Shown in pieces: positions 1 through 8,246 of a stretch of DNA of 35,245 nt. Position 1 is the first letter of the stretch, and every line of letters begins with the position of its first letter. This DNA is from Ruminococcus flavefaciens (GTDB taxonomy: Bacteria; Bacillota; Clostridia; Oscillospirales; Ruminococcaceae): NCBI GenBank assembly GCA_004554385.1, contig SFMO01000018.1, positions 1 to 35,245 on the forward strand, in the 5' to 3' direction. Position numbers and translations under genes: made by a program. The notes beneath the pieces were generated by a model, which was given only the letters and a program-made list of their open reading frames with translations, was not told the origin of the DNA and searched no databases.

Positions 1-407
1 ACCGTCCTTTTCCGCTTCCTGCAACCTTCAATCAGGAAATTGTCGGACAGGGCACTCTGGGACAATACCAAAATATTCCATGCGAAATATACAGAATAAG
101 TGTTACAGACGAACAAAAAGAAGCATATAACAAGATAATCCACCATTTCTCAGAATATCGCAAGGTCTACTCGTATAATCTGCTCGGTCTTCTTGCAGTT
201 TACTTCAATATCGAGTGGAAACGTGAAAGGAGCTTCGTCTGTTCGCAATTTGTTGCTTACACTATGGATAAAATAGGTATTCCGCTTCAAAAGGCTTTCA
301 GCCTTTACAAACCTGATGATTTCCGTCACTTTCCCGGTGCCGACCTTATCTACACAGGCGAGCTGAATACATTCTATTACACAAGACAATCCAAGCTATA
401 TACATAA
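1..407 (+). CDS. Papain-like (permuted NlpC/P60, YiiX-type) hydrolase, 3' end only
   Basis: The open frame enters from outside the window (first full codon at 3) and ends with TAA at 405-407, giving about 134 residues. The segment FVCSQFVAYTMDKIGI has a Cys-Ser followed by a helix, and the tail contains PDDF and PGADLIYTGEL. This resembles the C-terminal catalytic Cys region of circularly permuted NlpC/P60 (YiiX/YaeF-like) cysteine hydrolases, in which the Cys follows the His. The catalytic His would lie upstream, outside the window. Family membership is inferred from this local pattern only, so the substrate (peptidoglycan peptide, lipid or other amide) cannot be stated. Its last 12 bases overlap the 3' end of the convergent small gene at 396-695, so the two genes share a tail-to-tail boundary without an obvious terminator. 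Confidence 0.65.
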   Translation, partial: RPFPLPATFNQEIVGQGTLGQYQNIPCEIYRISVTDEQKEAYNKIIHHFSEYRKVYSYNLLGLLAVYFNIEWKRERSFVCSQFVAYTMDKIGIPLQKAFSLYKPDDFRHFPGADLIYTGELNTFYYTRQSKLYT

Positions 408-695
408 TGATATGACATATGCCGCAGCCCGAAGCTCGTCTGCTGACAGCAGATAGGCTACGCAGTACGCCTTGCTTTCAGGAGCTATTCCTGATATTCT
501 GAATTCAGCGTAGTGGTCAAGTAGTTCCATTGAAGCTCGTCCGTCTTTTATAACAGCTCCTGCAGGACGTATTTCCCTGCTGCTCAGCTTATTATAGGAA
601 TTGGCATATGAATTAATAAACATCCATGAGCCGCCGCTCAGTAGCAGATACAAAAATACTGCTCTGAGGGCGGAATTTTTATTTTTTCTTCGCAT
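396..695 (-). CDS. Small membrane-anchored protein of unknown function, downstream of spoIIP
   Basis: This 99-residue protein is not recognised. A basic N-terminus (MRRKNKNSALR) is followed by a hydrophobic stretch at about residues 12-30, so it is probably a single-pass membrane or secreted protein with a roughly 65-residue outer part. It begins 1 base after the spoIIP stop codon. Its ribosome binding site (AAGGAG) lies inside the last codons of spoIIP, so the two are almost certainly co-transcribed and translationally coupled. The stop is TAG at 396-398, overlapping the end of the convergent papain-like gene. A sporulation or envelope role is suggested only by the neighbour. Confidence 0.6.
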   Translation of the reverse strand: MRRKNKNSALRAVFLYLLLSGGSWMFINSYANSYNKLSSREIRPAGAVIKDGRASMELLDHYAEFRISGIAPESKAYCVAYLLSADELRAAAYVISLCI

Positions 696-696
696 A

Positions 697-1857
697 TTAT
701 CTCCTTTTCATAGAATTCAGAAGCTCACCCAATGATCTGCCAAAGAGTTGTCCTGAAAACTGCACCTGACTAAGAGTACTTCCATGAGAACCTACCTCTA
801 TAAGCAGACTTCCGTTGGTCAGATCCTGGTTATAGTGCCTGTAATCAAACAGGATAGGACGCGTGATACCTTTATGGTCTGACTCAAGCTTGCTCTGAAG
901 AGTGCAGGCAAAGTGAAAATTCTCCATATAATTCGGCATTCCAAGCGTTCCATCATCACAGCCCGATATTATCATTACCTGAGCAGCTTCCCTGCCGTCT
1001 ATCTCTGTAAACGGCTGATATGCTACTCCATCACCACCTATAGCGTCCCTGTGAATGTCAAGAACCACCTTTATGCTGGGGTATTTCTCCAGGATAGCTG
1101 TTATAGTTTCGCGGCTTCTGGCATATGATCCGTTATACGAAGGATAATCGTGTATGTCCCTCGCATGGATGACGCCGATACCCTGCGCTTCAAGCTCTGC
1201 CTGTATGGCATCGCCGACCATTATCACATTTTTCGTCGGATCCGTCGTCCTGTAGTTGAAGGATGTGTCAAAGTTTCCTCTTACACACGGCTCAAAACTT
1301 TCTGTCGTATGGGTATGATATATGAGAACCAACGGCTCATCTGTGTCATCAACGCTGAAGTTAGGCAGAAATCCGCTCTCACGTATCAAAACCTCATTGG
1401 GTATATCAGTCTTGTTATTCACCTGTCCGCCGCCCTCAATATCAAAGAATGCATTACCACTGTACTCTCCGTAGGTCGTTCGGATTATCTCACCGTCTCC
1501 CCCCCAGCTTTTCGGATAAGGCTTAGCCCCTTCATTGTCTGCTCTCATATCCAGCGGATCGGCAAGCCGCAGATAATCACGCACTCCCCCACTTTCGTCA
1601 AAAGCTCCATAGCCCTCTGAAAGCGTCATTTTTCCTTCAAGCAATTTATCCTCCCTTATAATGCGGCTGATTGTCTCGGGATCGGTATGAGCTGCTTCAG
1701 CCTTTTCTGATATACTTACTGCAAGCTCATCAGCAGAGAAAAATGTGTTCTTTATCCCCAGAGCACCGTGAACTGACGCTGCGGCTGCAACAGGCAGCAT
1801 TACAGCAGCAGCACACCTTAATAACCCCTTCGATCTTCTGCGCCTATGTCGTTTCAT
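697..1857 (-). CDS. spoIIP: Stage II sporulation protein P (SpoIIP) amidase/endopeptidase
   Basis: SpoIIP is a membrane-anchored zinc peptidoglycan hydrolase that works with SpoIID and SpoIIM during engulfment of the forespore. The 386-residue product has a very basic start, a membrane anchor at about 11-35, a roughly 130-residue linker, and a C-terminal amidase domain from about residue 173. Its hallmark is LVLIYHTHTTESF (H181, H183, E186 region), followed by VVLDIHRDA around H269. The length matches the family. Ribosome binding site GAGGTGAG lies just before the ATG. The gene is followed immediately by a small membrane protein gene. Ruminococci are mostly regarded as non-sporulating, so a vegetative peptidoglycan role or a cryptic spore programme are both possible. 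Upstream DNA (1858-1972) shows no clear sigma-A promoter on this strand. Confidence 0.9.
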   Translation of the reverse strand: MKRHRRRRSKGLLRCAAAVMLPVAAAASVHGALGIKNTFFSADELAVSISEKAEAAHTDPETISRIIREDKLLEGKMTLSEGYGAFDESGGVRDYLRLADPLDMRADNEGAKPYPKSWGGDGEIIRTTYGEYSGNAFFDIEGGGQVNNKTDIPNEVLIRESGFLPNFSVDDTDEPLVLIYHTHTTESFEPCVRGNFDTSFNYRTTDPTKNVIMVGDAIQAELEAQGIGVIHARDIHDYPSYNGSYARSRETITAILEKYPSIKVVLDIHRDAIGGDGVAYQPFTEIDGREAAQVMIISGCDDGTLGMPNYMENFHFACTLQSKLESDHKGITRPILFDYRHYNQDLTNGSLLIEVGSHGSTLSQVQFSGQLFGRSLGELLNSMKRR

Positions 1858-1972
1858 ATACTCACCTCAACTTTCATCTGAGATAAGTATATTCCCTTAG
1901 CTTTACAAGTATGTCCGAAAAAGCAGTCATTTTTCATGCTGATTCGTCATATTATGCAGAGAGGTGATATTC

Positions 1973-2848
1973 ATGTACAAGTGTCTGCGTCTCCGGACAC
2001 TCCTTAAATGGATTACTGCAGCGGCTCTGATAATCGGCTTTTTTGTCATTGGCTCTGAGCTTTCCCTTGCTTATGCAGCCAGAAGACATGAAGTTCCTGT
2101 TCCGCTGCCTGTTATAATGTACCACAGCGTATGCAATAAAGAGCCTTCTGATTACGTAGTCACTCCCTTACAGCTTGATTCTGATCTTGATTGGCTGTCC
2201 ACACATGGCTTCCAAGCTGTCAGCGCTCAACAGCTCATCGATTACACTCACGGCAAGGGCGAACTGCCGAAAAAGCCTGTACTCATTACATTTGATGATG
2301 GCTTTTACAATAATCTTTCCGCTGCTTTGCCAATAATCGAAAAACACGAAATGTGTGCCGTTGTATCTATTGTTGGCAGATATACCGATGATTATGCAGC
2401 TGCCGATCCCCACGCCGAGCTGTACTCATATCTTACATGGAACGATGTTTCGGAACTTGCTGCCACCGGACGAATAGAGATCGGCAGCCACACATATGAT
2501 ATGCACTCACGAAGCAAAGGACGTCAGGGCTGTGCAAAGCTTCCTGATGAGAGTGCAGAGGAATATGCGTCTGTTTTACGTACAGATCTGGGGCTTCTGA
2601 AAACTGAACTCCATTCAAACTGCGGAATAGTGCCGGTTGTTTTCGCATATCCATTCGGCGCACTCAGCAGGGAAAGCCTTCCTGTTCTGCGTGACAGCGG
2701 TATCCTTATGACACTTACCTGCCGTGACGGACTCAACACCATTACCCATGATCCTGACTGTCTTTACGGCATATTCCGCTGCAACAGAAGCGGTCTGATC
2801 TCCACAGAGGAATACATGGAGCATATAACAAAAGAGCTCCCCGAATAA
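1973..2848 (+). CDS. Secreted or membrane-anchored polysaccharide deacetylase (NodB domain)
   Basis: This carbohydrate esterase family 4-type enzyme probably removes N-acetyl or O-acetyl groups from cell-wall or dietary polysaccharide outside the cell. The 291-residue product has an N-terminal membrane segment at about 13-36, then IMYHSV (48-53). NodB motif 1 is TFDDG (106-110, catalytic and metal Asp), and motif 2 is SHTYDMH (172-178) with metal histidines H173 and H178. A later FAYPFG motif is also present. I chose the ATG at 1973 because AGAGGTG sits 6 bases upstream. A GTG at 1964 would lie inside that ribosome binding site. The gene is divergent from spoIIP. Its stop codon lies inside the terminator hairpin at 2835-2858. 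Confidence 0.88.
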   Translation: MYKCLRLRTLLKWITAAALIIGFFVIGSELSLAYAARRHEVPVPLPVIMYHSVCNKEPSDYVVTPLQLDSDLDWLSTHGFQAVSAQQLIDYTHGKGELPKKPVLITFDDGFYNNLSAALPIIEKHEMCAVVSIVGRYTDDYAAADPHAELYSYLTWNDVSELAATGRIEIGSHTYDMHSRSKGRQGCAKLPDESAEEYASVLRTDLGLLKTELHSNCGIVPVVFAYPFGALSRESLPVLRDSGILMTLTCRDGLNTITHDPDCLYGIFRCNRSGLISTEEYMEHITKELPE

Positions 2849-2858
2849 ACGGGGAGCT
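2835..2858. terminator. Bidirectional intrinsic terminator
   Basis: A 9-bp perfect stem AGCTCCCCG/CGGGGAGCT has a 6-base loop. On the minus strand it is followed by CTTTTGTTAT, so it mainly ends the ten-gene minus operon. On the plus strand only a weak T-rich tail follows. The stop codon of the deacetylase (2846-2848) is in the loop. Confidence 0.8.
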
Positions 2859-2867
2859 GTGTATATA

Positions 2868-3500
2868 TCACGTTAATATCGGTGTATAGAATACCGCAAG
2901 GTCGTTTGTTCCGCCTGAAGTCTTTTTATCAGCTGAACTGCCTGAAGAAGAACTTGAAGAGGAAGAAGAACCTGTAATTTTTGACCTGTTAGGCTCGATT
3001 ATTTCCTTTTCGAAGAATTCATCAAAATCAGCATAGCCTGATCTCTCCCAGTACTTATCATACTTAGGATCACGGTACTTTTCAAATCTCTCAGGGATAG
3101 TTCCATCCCTGTCATAGTCTTCTGTGATCTGCTGCTGATTCTGCGCAAAATACATAGCGTCAGGCATGATCTTGTACAGGATGAAGCCATAATAAGCAAA
3201 GAACAGACCTGCGATCAGAGAAAGAACTATACCGATTATAGCAAATGCTGTACCCTTTCTCTTCTGTACAAGTGAAATAATAGAAAATATGATACACAGC
3301 GGAACTGTGATTATACTCAATGCAGAACAGCACGGAATGATATTGACTATCGCAAGAACAAACGATGCAATTGCAAAGCCGCCGCCTCTGCGCTCGTCAT
3401 GCGGCATCTCATAATTACTGTCATAATTGTTATACTGATTATTATTGTATCCGCCGCCGTAGCCGTTATTGTTATAACCGTTATTATAATTATTATCCAT
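2868..3500 (-). CDS. DUF4190-like membrane protein with Asn/Tyr/Gly-rich N-terminus
   Basis: This 210-residue protein has an unknown function. The first roughly 35 residues are low-complexity Asn, Tyr and Gly. Three hydrophobic segments follow: GFAIASFVLAIVNII, an LSIITVPLCIIFSIISL stretch, and GTAFAIIGIVLSLIAGLFFAYYG. This pattern is typical of DUF4190-type integral membrane proteins. A charged C-terminal region carries a run of Ser residues. The start is the ATG at 3500, which has AAAGGAGAGG directly upstream. A longer frame to 3587 would run into metA and is unlikely. It is the last gene of the minus-strand operon, 13 bases behind metA. Confidence 0.7.
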   Translation of the reverse strand: MDNNYNNGYNNNGYGGGYNNNQYNNYDSNYEMPHDERRGGGFAIASFVLAIVNIIPCCSALSIITVPLCIIFSIISLVQKRKGTAFAIIGIVLSLIAGLFFAYYGFILYKIMPDAMYFAQNQQQITEDYDRDGTIPERFEKYRDPKYDKYWERSGYADFDEFFEKEIIEPNRSKITGSSSSSSSSSGSSADKKTSGGTNDLAVFYTPILT

Positions 3501-3513
3501 TTTAACCTCTCCT

Positions 3514-4461
3514 TTACAGACTTGTTTCCCAGTTCCAGTTGCGTACCTCAAGCTCCTCAAGATTATAGGGAGTCTTCTGATAAACACAGTAATTCAGCCA
3601 GTTCGAAAACATGAGATTAGCAGTGCATCTCCATGAAAATACAGGCATATTGTTCGGATCATCATTTGGGAAATAATTGTACGGGATCTGTATATCAAGA
3701 CCCTTTTCAACATCTCTGCGATACTCGTTCGCAATGGTATCTCTGTCATATTCAGAGTGACCTGTTATAAAATACTGTCTGCCGTTTTTATTTGCAACGA
3801 TGTGTACTCCCGACAGCTCTGATGATGTAAGTATCTCAAGCTGAGGGATACGCTCGATATCCTCTCTGCGGACCTCAGTATTCCTCGAATGAGGAACATA
3901 GAAAATATCATCAAATCCTCTGAGGAGCTGACAATTGCTGACCTCTGCCCTGTGTGGAAAAATACCGAACATTTTCTGATCGAGAGTATACTTCGGAATA
4001 CCGTAGTGATAGTACAGTCCCGCCTGAGCAGCCCAGCAGATGTAGATAGTGGAGAAAACATGAGTCTTTGACCACTCCATAATACTGGTTATTTCCTTCC
4101 AGTAATCCACCTGCTCAAAGTCAAGGAGCTCTACAGGAGCACCTGTGATTATCATTCCGTCATAGCGGTTATCGCTTATCTCAACAAAAGTCTTGTAAAA
4201 TGCATCAAGATGATGGCTTGATGTATTCCGTGAGACATGAGACGCCATCTGAAGCAGTTCAATATCCACCTGCAATGGGGTATTACTGAGCAGTCTCATA
4301 AGCTGGCTCTCAGTCTCGATTTTTTTTGGCATTATATTCAGTATTATAACTTTAAGCGGACGGATATCCTGATGCTCCGCCCTTTCCTTGGACATTACGA
4401 AGATATTTTCTTCTCCAAGAGTCTTGAATGCTGGTAGCTCGGATGATATCCTTATCGGCAT
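3514..4461 (-). CDS. metA: Homoserine O-acetyltransferase (MetA family)
   Basis: The enzyme O-acylates L-homoserine in the first committed step of methionine synthesis and acts in the cytoplasm. The 315-residue length is typical. Visible catalytic features are Cys142 in YICWAAQAGLYYHYG, and His235 and Glu237 in ITGHSEYD. Residue 111 is Glu in the segment GAPVELL. In this family Glu111 is associated with acetyl-CoA use and Gly111 with succinyl-CoA, so the older name homoserine succinyltransferase is probably wrong here. Ribosome binding site GAAAGGAAGG precedes the ATG. It lies 15 bases behind the hypothetical gene at 4477-4863 and 13 bases before the membrane protein gene. I saw no S-box, T-box or other methionine-responsive leader in front of it. 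Confidence 0.95.
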   Translation of the reverse strand: MPIRISSELPAFKTLGEENIFVMSKERAEHQDIRPLKVIILNIMPKKIETESQLMRLLSNTPLQVDIELLQMASHVSRNTSSHHLDAFYKTFVEISDNRYDGMIITGAPVELLDFEQVDYWKEITSIMEWSKTHVFSTIYICWAAQAGLYYHYGIPKYTLDQKMFGIFPHRAEVSNCQLLRGFDDIFYVPHSRNTEVRREDIERIPQLEILTSSELSGVHIVANKNGRQYFITGHSEYDRDTIANEYRRDVEKGLDIQIPYNYFPNDDPNNMPVFSWRCTANLMFSNWLNYCVYQKTPYNLEELEVRNWNWETSL

Positions 4462-4476
4462 TCAAAATCCTTCCTT

Positions 4477-4863
4477 TCATACATTTTCTTTCTTATTCTT
4501 ACAGCTCTGACAGCCGTTCATAAAGCTTTCAAGGTCGCCGCACTGCCTGCTGTCGCCGGTTATAAAACGCAGCTTTTTAAGGTTCTCGAATTTACTGTCG
4601 TCATCGAGTTCAAAAAGCATATGCTTAATGCCTTTAAGTACGCTTTTGAGCATAACCGAGCGTACCATACCGTCACAGAGCATAAGATCGCCGCCGTCAT
4701 CGTAGTCATAGACAACGGTCTTTTCAGCTCCATAGGAATAGGCAATGAAGCCGATAGCCTCTCCTCTGTCAAGAGCCTCTGTGATATGTAGCTCTGCTTT
4801 TCCGACACGCTCAGACAGCTTTTCATATCCGACAGTATCGTATCTTTCCTGTATCTCAAGCAT
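4477..4863 (-). CDS. Conserved-looking hypothetical cytoplasmic protein between rluB and metA
   Basis: Not recognised. The 128-residue product (MLEIQERYDTVGYEKLSERV...) has alternating helix and strand character, no membrane segment, and a Cys-containing tail (CQSCKNKKENV). The central part (GEAIGFIAYSYGAEKTVVYDYDD) could fit a small alpha/beta fold such as a GNAT-like domain, but no diagnostic motif is visible. The ATG at 4863 has GGAGAAATA upstream and lies 1 base after the rluB stop, implying translational coupling. A longer frame to 4923 would overlap rluB by about 60 bases and is disfavoured. Confidence 0.7.
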   Translation of the reverse strand: MLEIQERYDTVGYEKLSERVGKAELHITEALDRGEAIGFIAYSYGAEKTVVYDYDDGGDLMLCDGMVRSVMLKSVLKGIKHMLFELDDDSKFENLKKLRFITGDSRQCGDLESFMNGCQSCKNKKENV

Positions 4864-4864
4864 A

Positions 4865-5596
4865 TTATTTCTCCTTGCCGATAGCGTTGCGTATCGCACG
4901 AAGTTCCTCGGCAGTAAGTTCACGATATGTTCCCGGCTTCAGCATGCCTAGCTTCAGCGGACCTATGCTAATACGGCGAAGCCTTGCGACTTCAAGTCCC
5001 ACAGCCTCACACATCTTACGTATCTGACGGTTTCTGCCCTCTTTAATAGTAATAAGAAGGACAACTCTGCCCTCAGCCTTGTCCTTGACAACTACATTAG
5101 CGGGAAGAGTTTTTCTGCCGTCTATCTCAACGCCTTCTGCAAGCTTTACAAGCTGTTCATCGCTGATATCTGGACGGACCGTAACACGGTAGGTCTTTGA
5201 GATATGTTTGCTTGGGTGCATTATGCTGTTGGCAAATTCTCCGTCATTGGTAAAGAGCAGAAGCCCCTCTGAGTTTCTGTCAAGACGTCCCACAGGGTAA
5301 ACGCGTTCCTCAACATCATCAAGGAGATCCATGACGCAGCGTCTGTCCAACTCGTCCGAAACTGTGGTAACATAGCCTCTCGGCTTGTTCATCATAAGGT
5401 AAACAAAGCTCCTTTTGCGCGGCATGGCAATACGTTCACCATCAACGGTGATTATGTCCTTGAAGCCGCATTTGTCACCCAGCTTTACGGGATGACCATT
5501 AAGCTTTACTCTTCCCTGTGTTATAAGTTCCTCAGCTTTTCTGCGCGAGCATACTCCGCAGTCAGCTATCATTTTCTGAATTCTTATTTTTTCCAC
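4865..5596 (-). CDS. rluB: 23S rRNA pseudouridine synthase, RluB/RsuA family
   Basis: The enzyme isomerises a specific uridine of 23S rRNA (U2605-type site) to pseudouridine. An N-terminal S4 RNA-binding domain (about 3-60: RIQKMIADCGVCSRRKAEELI) is followed by a catalytic domain. Its GRLDRNSEGLLLFTNDGE motif carries the catalytic Asp106. The RQIRKMCEAVGLEVARLRR motif is near the C-terminus. The 243-residue length is usual for the family. It lies 13 bases behind the carboxypeptidase gene, in the conserved Firmicute neighbourhood scpA-scpB-...-rluB. Confidence 0.93.
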   Translation of the reverse strand: MEKIRIQKMIADCGVCSRRKAEELITQGRVKLNGHPVKLGDKCGFKDIITVDGERIAMPRKRSFVYLMMNKPRGYVTTVSDELDRRCVMDLLDDVEERVYPVGRLDRNSEGLLLFTNDGEFANSIMHPSKHISKTYRVTVRPDISDEQLVKLAEGVEIDGRKTLPANVVVKDKAEGRVVLLITIKEGRNRQIRKMCEAVGLEVARLRRISIGPLKLGMLKPGTYRELTAEELRAIRNAIGKEK

Positions 5597-5609
5597 TGTA
5601 ATCCTATCC

Positions 5610-6770
5610 TTAACGGGAGAAGGCTCTCCCGATCGTTTCTTTGATTTTTCTCAGCAGCCCTTTTTTACTGTCTGCTGAGCTCTTGTTTTCACAGGTAATA
5701 TCCTCGTCTGCATACAAGGGAACTCTTTCAACCTCACGTCCCATATAGCTTATACGAAGCTCGCCTGCCTCGTCACCCGACTTAACGGGAGCATACATAA
5801 ACGGCTGCCCTAAGACAGTAAAGTCAAAATCGCTGAGATCTCCTGCTGATGTTGTAACAGATACGTGATCTGTCTTAGCTTTAAGCCGAAGCTTGTCAGC
5901 ACTGCCTCCGGCAACATCTGCAAAAATATCCGTTGGAAGCGGTACATCAATGATACGCGCGGTCTGAAAGACATGATCATACAGAGCCATGTGATCGTTC
6001 CAGTCATTTCTGTCGTTCAGCGTAACACATATAAGATCCTTGCCGCCGCGTTCACAGGCAGACACAAGACAACGTCCCGCCTCATCAGTGAAGCCCGTCT
6101 TGACACCATATACACCGTCATACATGGTCAGCAGCTTGTTGGTGTTTTTTAGCCACCGCTCATACGGAGGATCACCAAACCTGAGCTTCATACTTGTCTG
6201 AGAGCATATCTGACGGAACAAGTCGTTTTTCAGCGCTTCACGGGCAAGAATAGCCATGTCAGCAGCTGATGAGCCGTGACCTTCGCCTTCAAGTCCCGAT
6301 GGAGTAACAAAATAGGTCTTTGAAAGTCCCATTTCACGGGCTCGAGCGTTCATAAGCGCCGCAAATTTCTCAATGCTTCCGGATATTTTCACCGCCGCAG
6401 CATTTGCCGCATCGTTTCCCGACGGCAGCAGCATACCGCAGCACAAAGCGTACTTTGTTACCGTATCTCCCTCACGCAGCCCCATAGAAGAGCCCTCTAC
6501 CTTTATGGCTTCACTGTCCACGGTGAATTCGTCATATAATCCGCCGCTTTCAAGGCACAGGAGCACAGTCATTATCTTCGTGGTGCTTGCCATAGGCAGT
6601 TTTTCTGCAGCATTATGGGCATAGAGCACCTCTCCCGTATCGGCTGAGATGACTGCTGCCGCCTTTGCCGATATTTCAGGAGCTTCAACGGCATAAGCTC
6701 TGATACCGCCTGAAGCCGTAAAGGCTATGATAATTGACGAGAATACTGTAACATATCTTTTCACAGGCAC
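5610..6770 (-). CDS. dacF: D-alanyl-D-alanine carboxypeptidase, DacF/PBP5-like
   Basis: This penicillin-binding enzyme trims the terminal D-Ala of peptidoglycan stem peptides outside the membrane. A signal peptide covers about residues 1-27 (ends at AYA-VEA). The three active-site motifs are present: SxxK as STTK (62-65), SGN (117-119) and KTG (224-226). A PBP5-type C-terminal beta domain and a basic amphipathic tail (LLRKIKETIGRAFSR), which would tether it to the membrane, follow. The 386-residue length is typical. Its position next to ytfJ and scpAB matches the Firmicute dacF neighbourhood. DacF acts in spore cortex formation in Bacillus, but a vegetative role is equally possible here. Confidence 0.9.
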   Translation of the reverse strand: MPVKRYVTVFSSIIIAFTASGGIRAYAVEAPEISAKAAAVISADTGEVLYAHNAAEKLPMASTTKIMTVLLCLESGGLYDEFTVDSEAIKVEGSSMGLREGDTVTKYALCCGMLLPSGNDAANAAAVKISGSIEKFAALMNARAREMGLSKTYFVTPSGLEGEGHGSSAADMAILAREALKNDLFRQICSQTSMKLRFGDPPYERWLKNTNKLLTMYDGVYGVKTGFTDEAGRCLVSACERGGKDLICVTLNDRNDWNDHMALYDHVFQTARIIDVPLPTDIFADVAGGSADKLRLKAKTDHVSVTTSAGDLSDFDFTVLGQPFMYAPVKSGDEAGELRISYMGREVERVPLYADEDITCENKSSADSKKGLLRKIKETIGRAFSR

Positions 6771-6823
6771 ACCTCCGCATAATAGCTATGCTAAAGGATA
6801 TGCCGAAATATCAGGTTTTATTC

Positions 6824-7261
6824 TCAGTTCAGAGAAACAGACTCGTCGGTGATACCGCCGTCGGCTATATCAGTTGAACCGCCGTTCTTTTTCTTGTTTA
6901 TAAATCCGCTGACCTTGTCGATAATCGCAGGCATTTTTTCGATGGCATTGCTTATAGGATCGTTAGAGCCCTCCATGTTGACCATCTTTGCAGATCCATC
7001 GGGAGAAATGACAAGAAATCCCTCAGGCTTGATCGAAACGCCTGCTCCTGCTCCGCCTCCGAAGAGATCCTTATCATACTTTGAAGGCAGGTCTGAGCCG
7101 CCCGAAGCAAATCCGTAGCTCACCTTTGAAACAGGAATGATTGTAGTACCGTCGGGAAGCTTGATAGGCTCGCCGATAATGGCATTGACATCCGCCATTT
7201 CCTTGATCTTTTCGATGGATATTCCTAAAAGTTCGCTTACAGGTGTATTGTTTGCACTCAT
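6824..7261 (-). CDS. ytfJ: YtfJ/GerW family sporulation protein
   Basis: The 145-residue protein has the family core: NAIIGEPIKLPDGTTIIPVSKVSYGFASGG, here with the Gly-rich stretch GGGAGAGVSIKPEGFLVIS behind it (each cited in part only). In Bacillus GerW/YtfJ is a forespore protein needed for lysozyme-resistant spores or germination, but homologues also occur in non-spore-formers. The gene starts 10 bases behind the DUF2953 gene, mirroring the ytfI-ytfJ pairing in Bacillus. A 53-base gap to dacF contains only a short GCATA/TATGC hairpin. Confidence 0.88.
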   Translation of the reverse strand: MSANNTPVSELLGISIEKIKEMADVNAIIGEPIKLPDGTTIIPVSKVSYGFASGGSDLPSKYDKDLFGGGAGAGVSIKPEGFLVISPDGSAKMVNMEGSNDPISNAIEKMPAIIDKVSGFINKKKNGGSTDIADGGITDESVSLN

Positions 7262-7271
7262 GATATATACC

Positions 7272-8222
7272 TCACTTCTGCCTTGCGGCTGATTTTTTCA
7301 ATTTGCGTTTTCTTAGCTTCTCAGGAATAAAGGTCCTGAAAATATATGTCAGCAGGAACCATGCTCCTGCGATGACTACTGTACCAAGTCGGAAGGAAAC
7401 CTTTCCCGAAGTATCCCAGCGTCCCTTTGATAAGCCAAATGCAGGCCGCACATCCACAGTTTTCAGCCTTACTGTAATGAGCTGGCTGAAAAATGCGATG
7501 CCGTTGAATATAAGCGTGGAATACCTTCCGTATTTAAGGGCGCAGTCATAGGCGTCCTCGTCAGCGATAATAAAGTCGATATAAAAGTCCTTCAGCTTGA
7601 AGCCCTTGAATATCTTGAGCATAGGACGCTGAGCGCTCTCCCATATGCCCACAACAAACTCGATCTTCTCGCTGAGGTCTTTTTTATCCTCGTCCTTCTC
7701 ATTATCTTCATCATTGTCGTCATTTTCGAAGGGATCATCGTCTGAGCCGTTCTTTTTCTTCTTTTTATCTGCTTTCCCGGAGGCTTCCTCAGTATGCACA
7801 TCAGCTTCCGATGAAAAACCTTCTTCAGCTGACGAATGAGATTCGCTTTCCGTGTCTTCTTTTACAGCAGGCGGCATTTCCGCCTCGGGATCATTTACAG
7901 GGATCTCGTCAAGCTCCTTTTCCCATTCATATTTTTCACGCTGCTTTTTCTTCTTTTTAGACTTCTTATCCTTGACTGGCTTTGGCTTCTTTTCTTTTTT
8001 TGGCTTAGCAGGCTTGTTTTTCTTATTTGCTTTGCGCTTTTTCCACCAGCCGTAAAGACCTCCGCCGTCGGAGTCCATAAGATCAATTATCCAAAGCTTT
8101 ACTTTATATCTGAATTTGCCGTCGATATAGCTGAACTCTCCTCCGGCAGGAGTTATGAGCACGACAAGTATCAATGCCAAAACGGCAAGAAGTATATACA
8201 GCAGAATTTTCAGAACAATCAT
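7272..8222 (-). CDS. DUF2953 (YtfI-like) membrane protein with long charged insert
   Basis: The 316-residue protein has an N-terminal membrane segment (residues 1-25: IVLKILLYILLAVLALILVVLI). A very charged Lys/Glu/Asp/Ser-rich low-complexity region of about 130 residues follows (roughly 60-190). The DUF2953 domain (KIFKGFKLKDFYIDF..., ending in a hydrophobic GTVVIAGAWFLLTYIF) comes next, with a basic tail. The function is unknown. In Bacillus the YtfI homologue pairs with YtfJ, and that pairing is kept here. Most family members are shorter; the charged insert accounts for the extra length and is likely disordered. Confidence 0.85.
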   Translation of the reverse strand: MIVLKILLYILLAVLALILVVLITPAGGEFSYIDGKFRYKVKLWIIDLMDSDGGGLYGWWKKRKANKKNKPAKPKKEKKPKPVKDKKSKKKKKQREKYEWEKELDEIPVNDPEAEMPPAVKEDTESESHSSAEEGFSSEADVHTEEASGKADKKKKKNGSDDDPFENDDNDEDNEKDEDKKDLSEKIEFVVGIWESAQRPMLKIFKGFKLKDFYIDFIIADEDAYDCALKYGRYSTLIFNGIAFFSQLITVRLKTVDVRPAFGLSKGRWDTSGKVSFRLGTVVIAGAWFLLTYIFRTFIPEKLRKRKLKKSAARQK

Positions 8223-8246
8223 TCCTGCCGCTCCTTTACGTTTATT

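Noticed and set aside
1858..1972. Sigma-E-type promoter for spoIIP
   Set aside because: A CATACTTG resembling a -10 is present on the minus strand, but no -35 match lies at the right distance.
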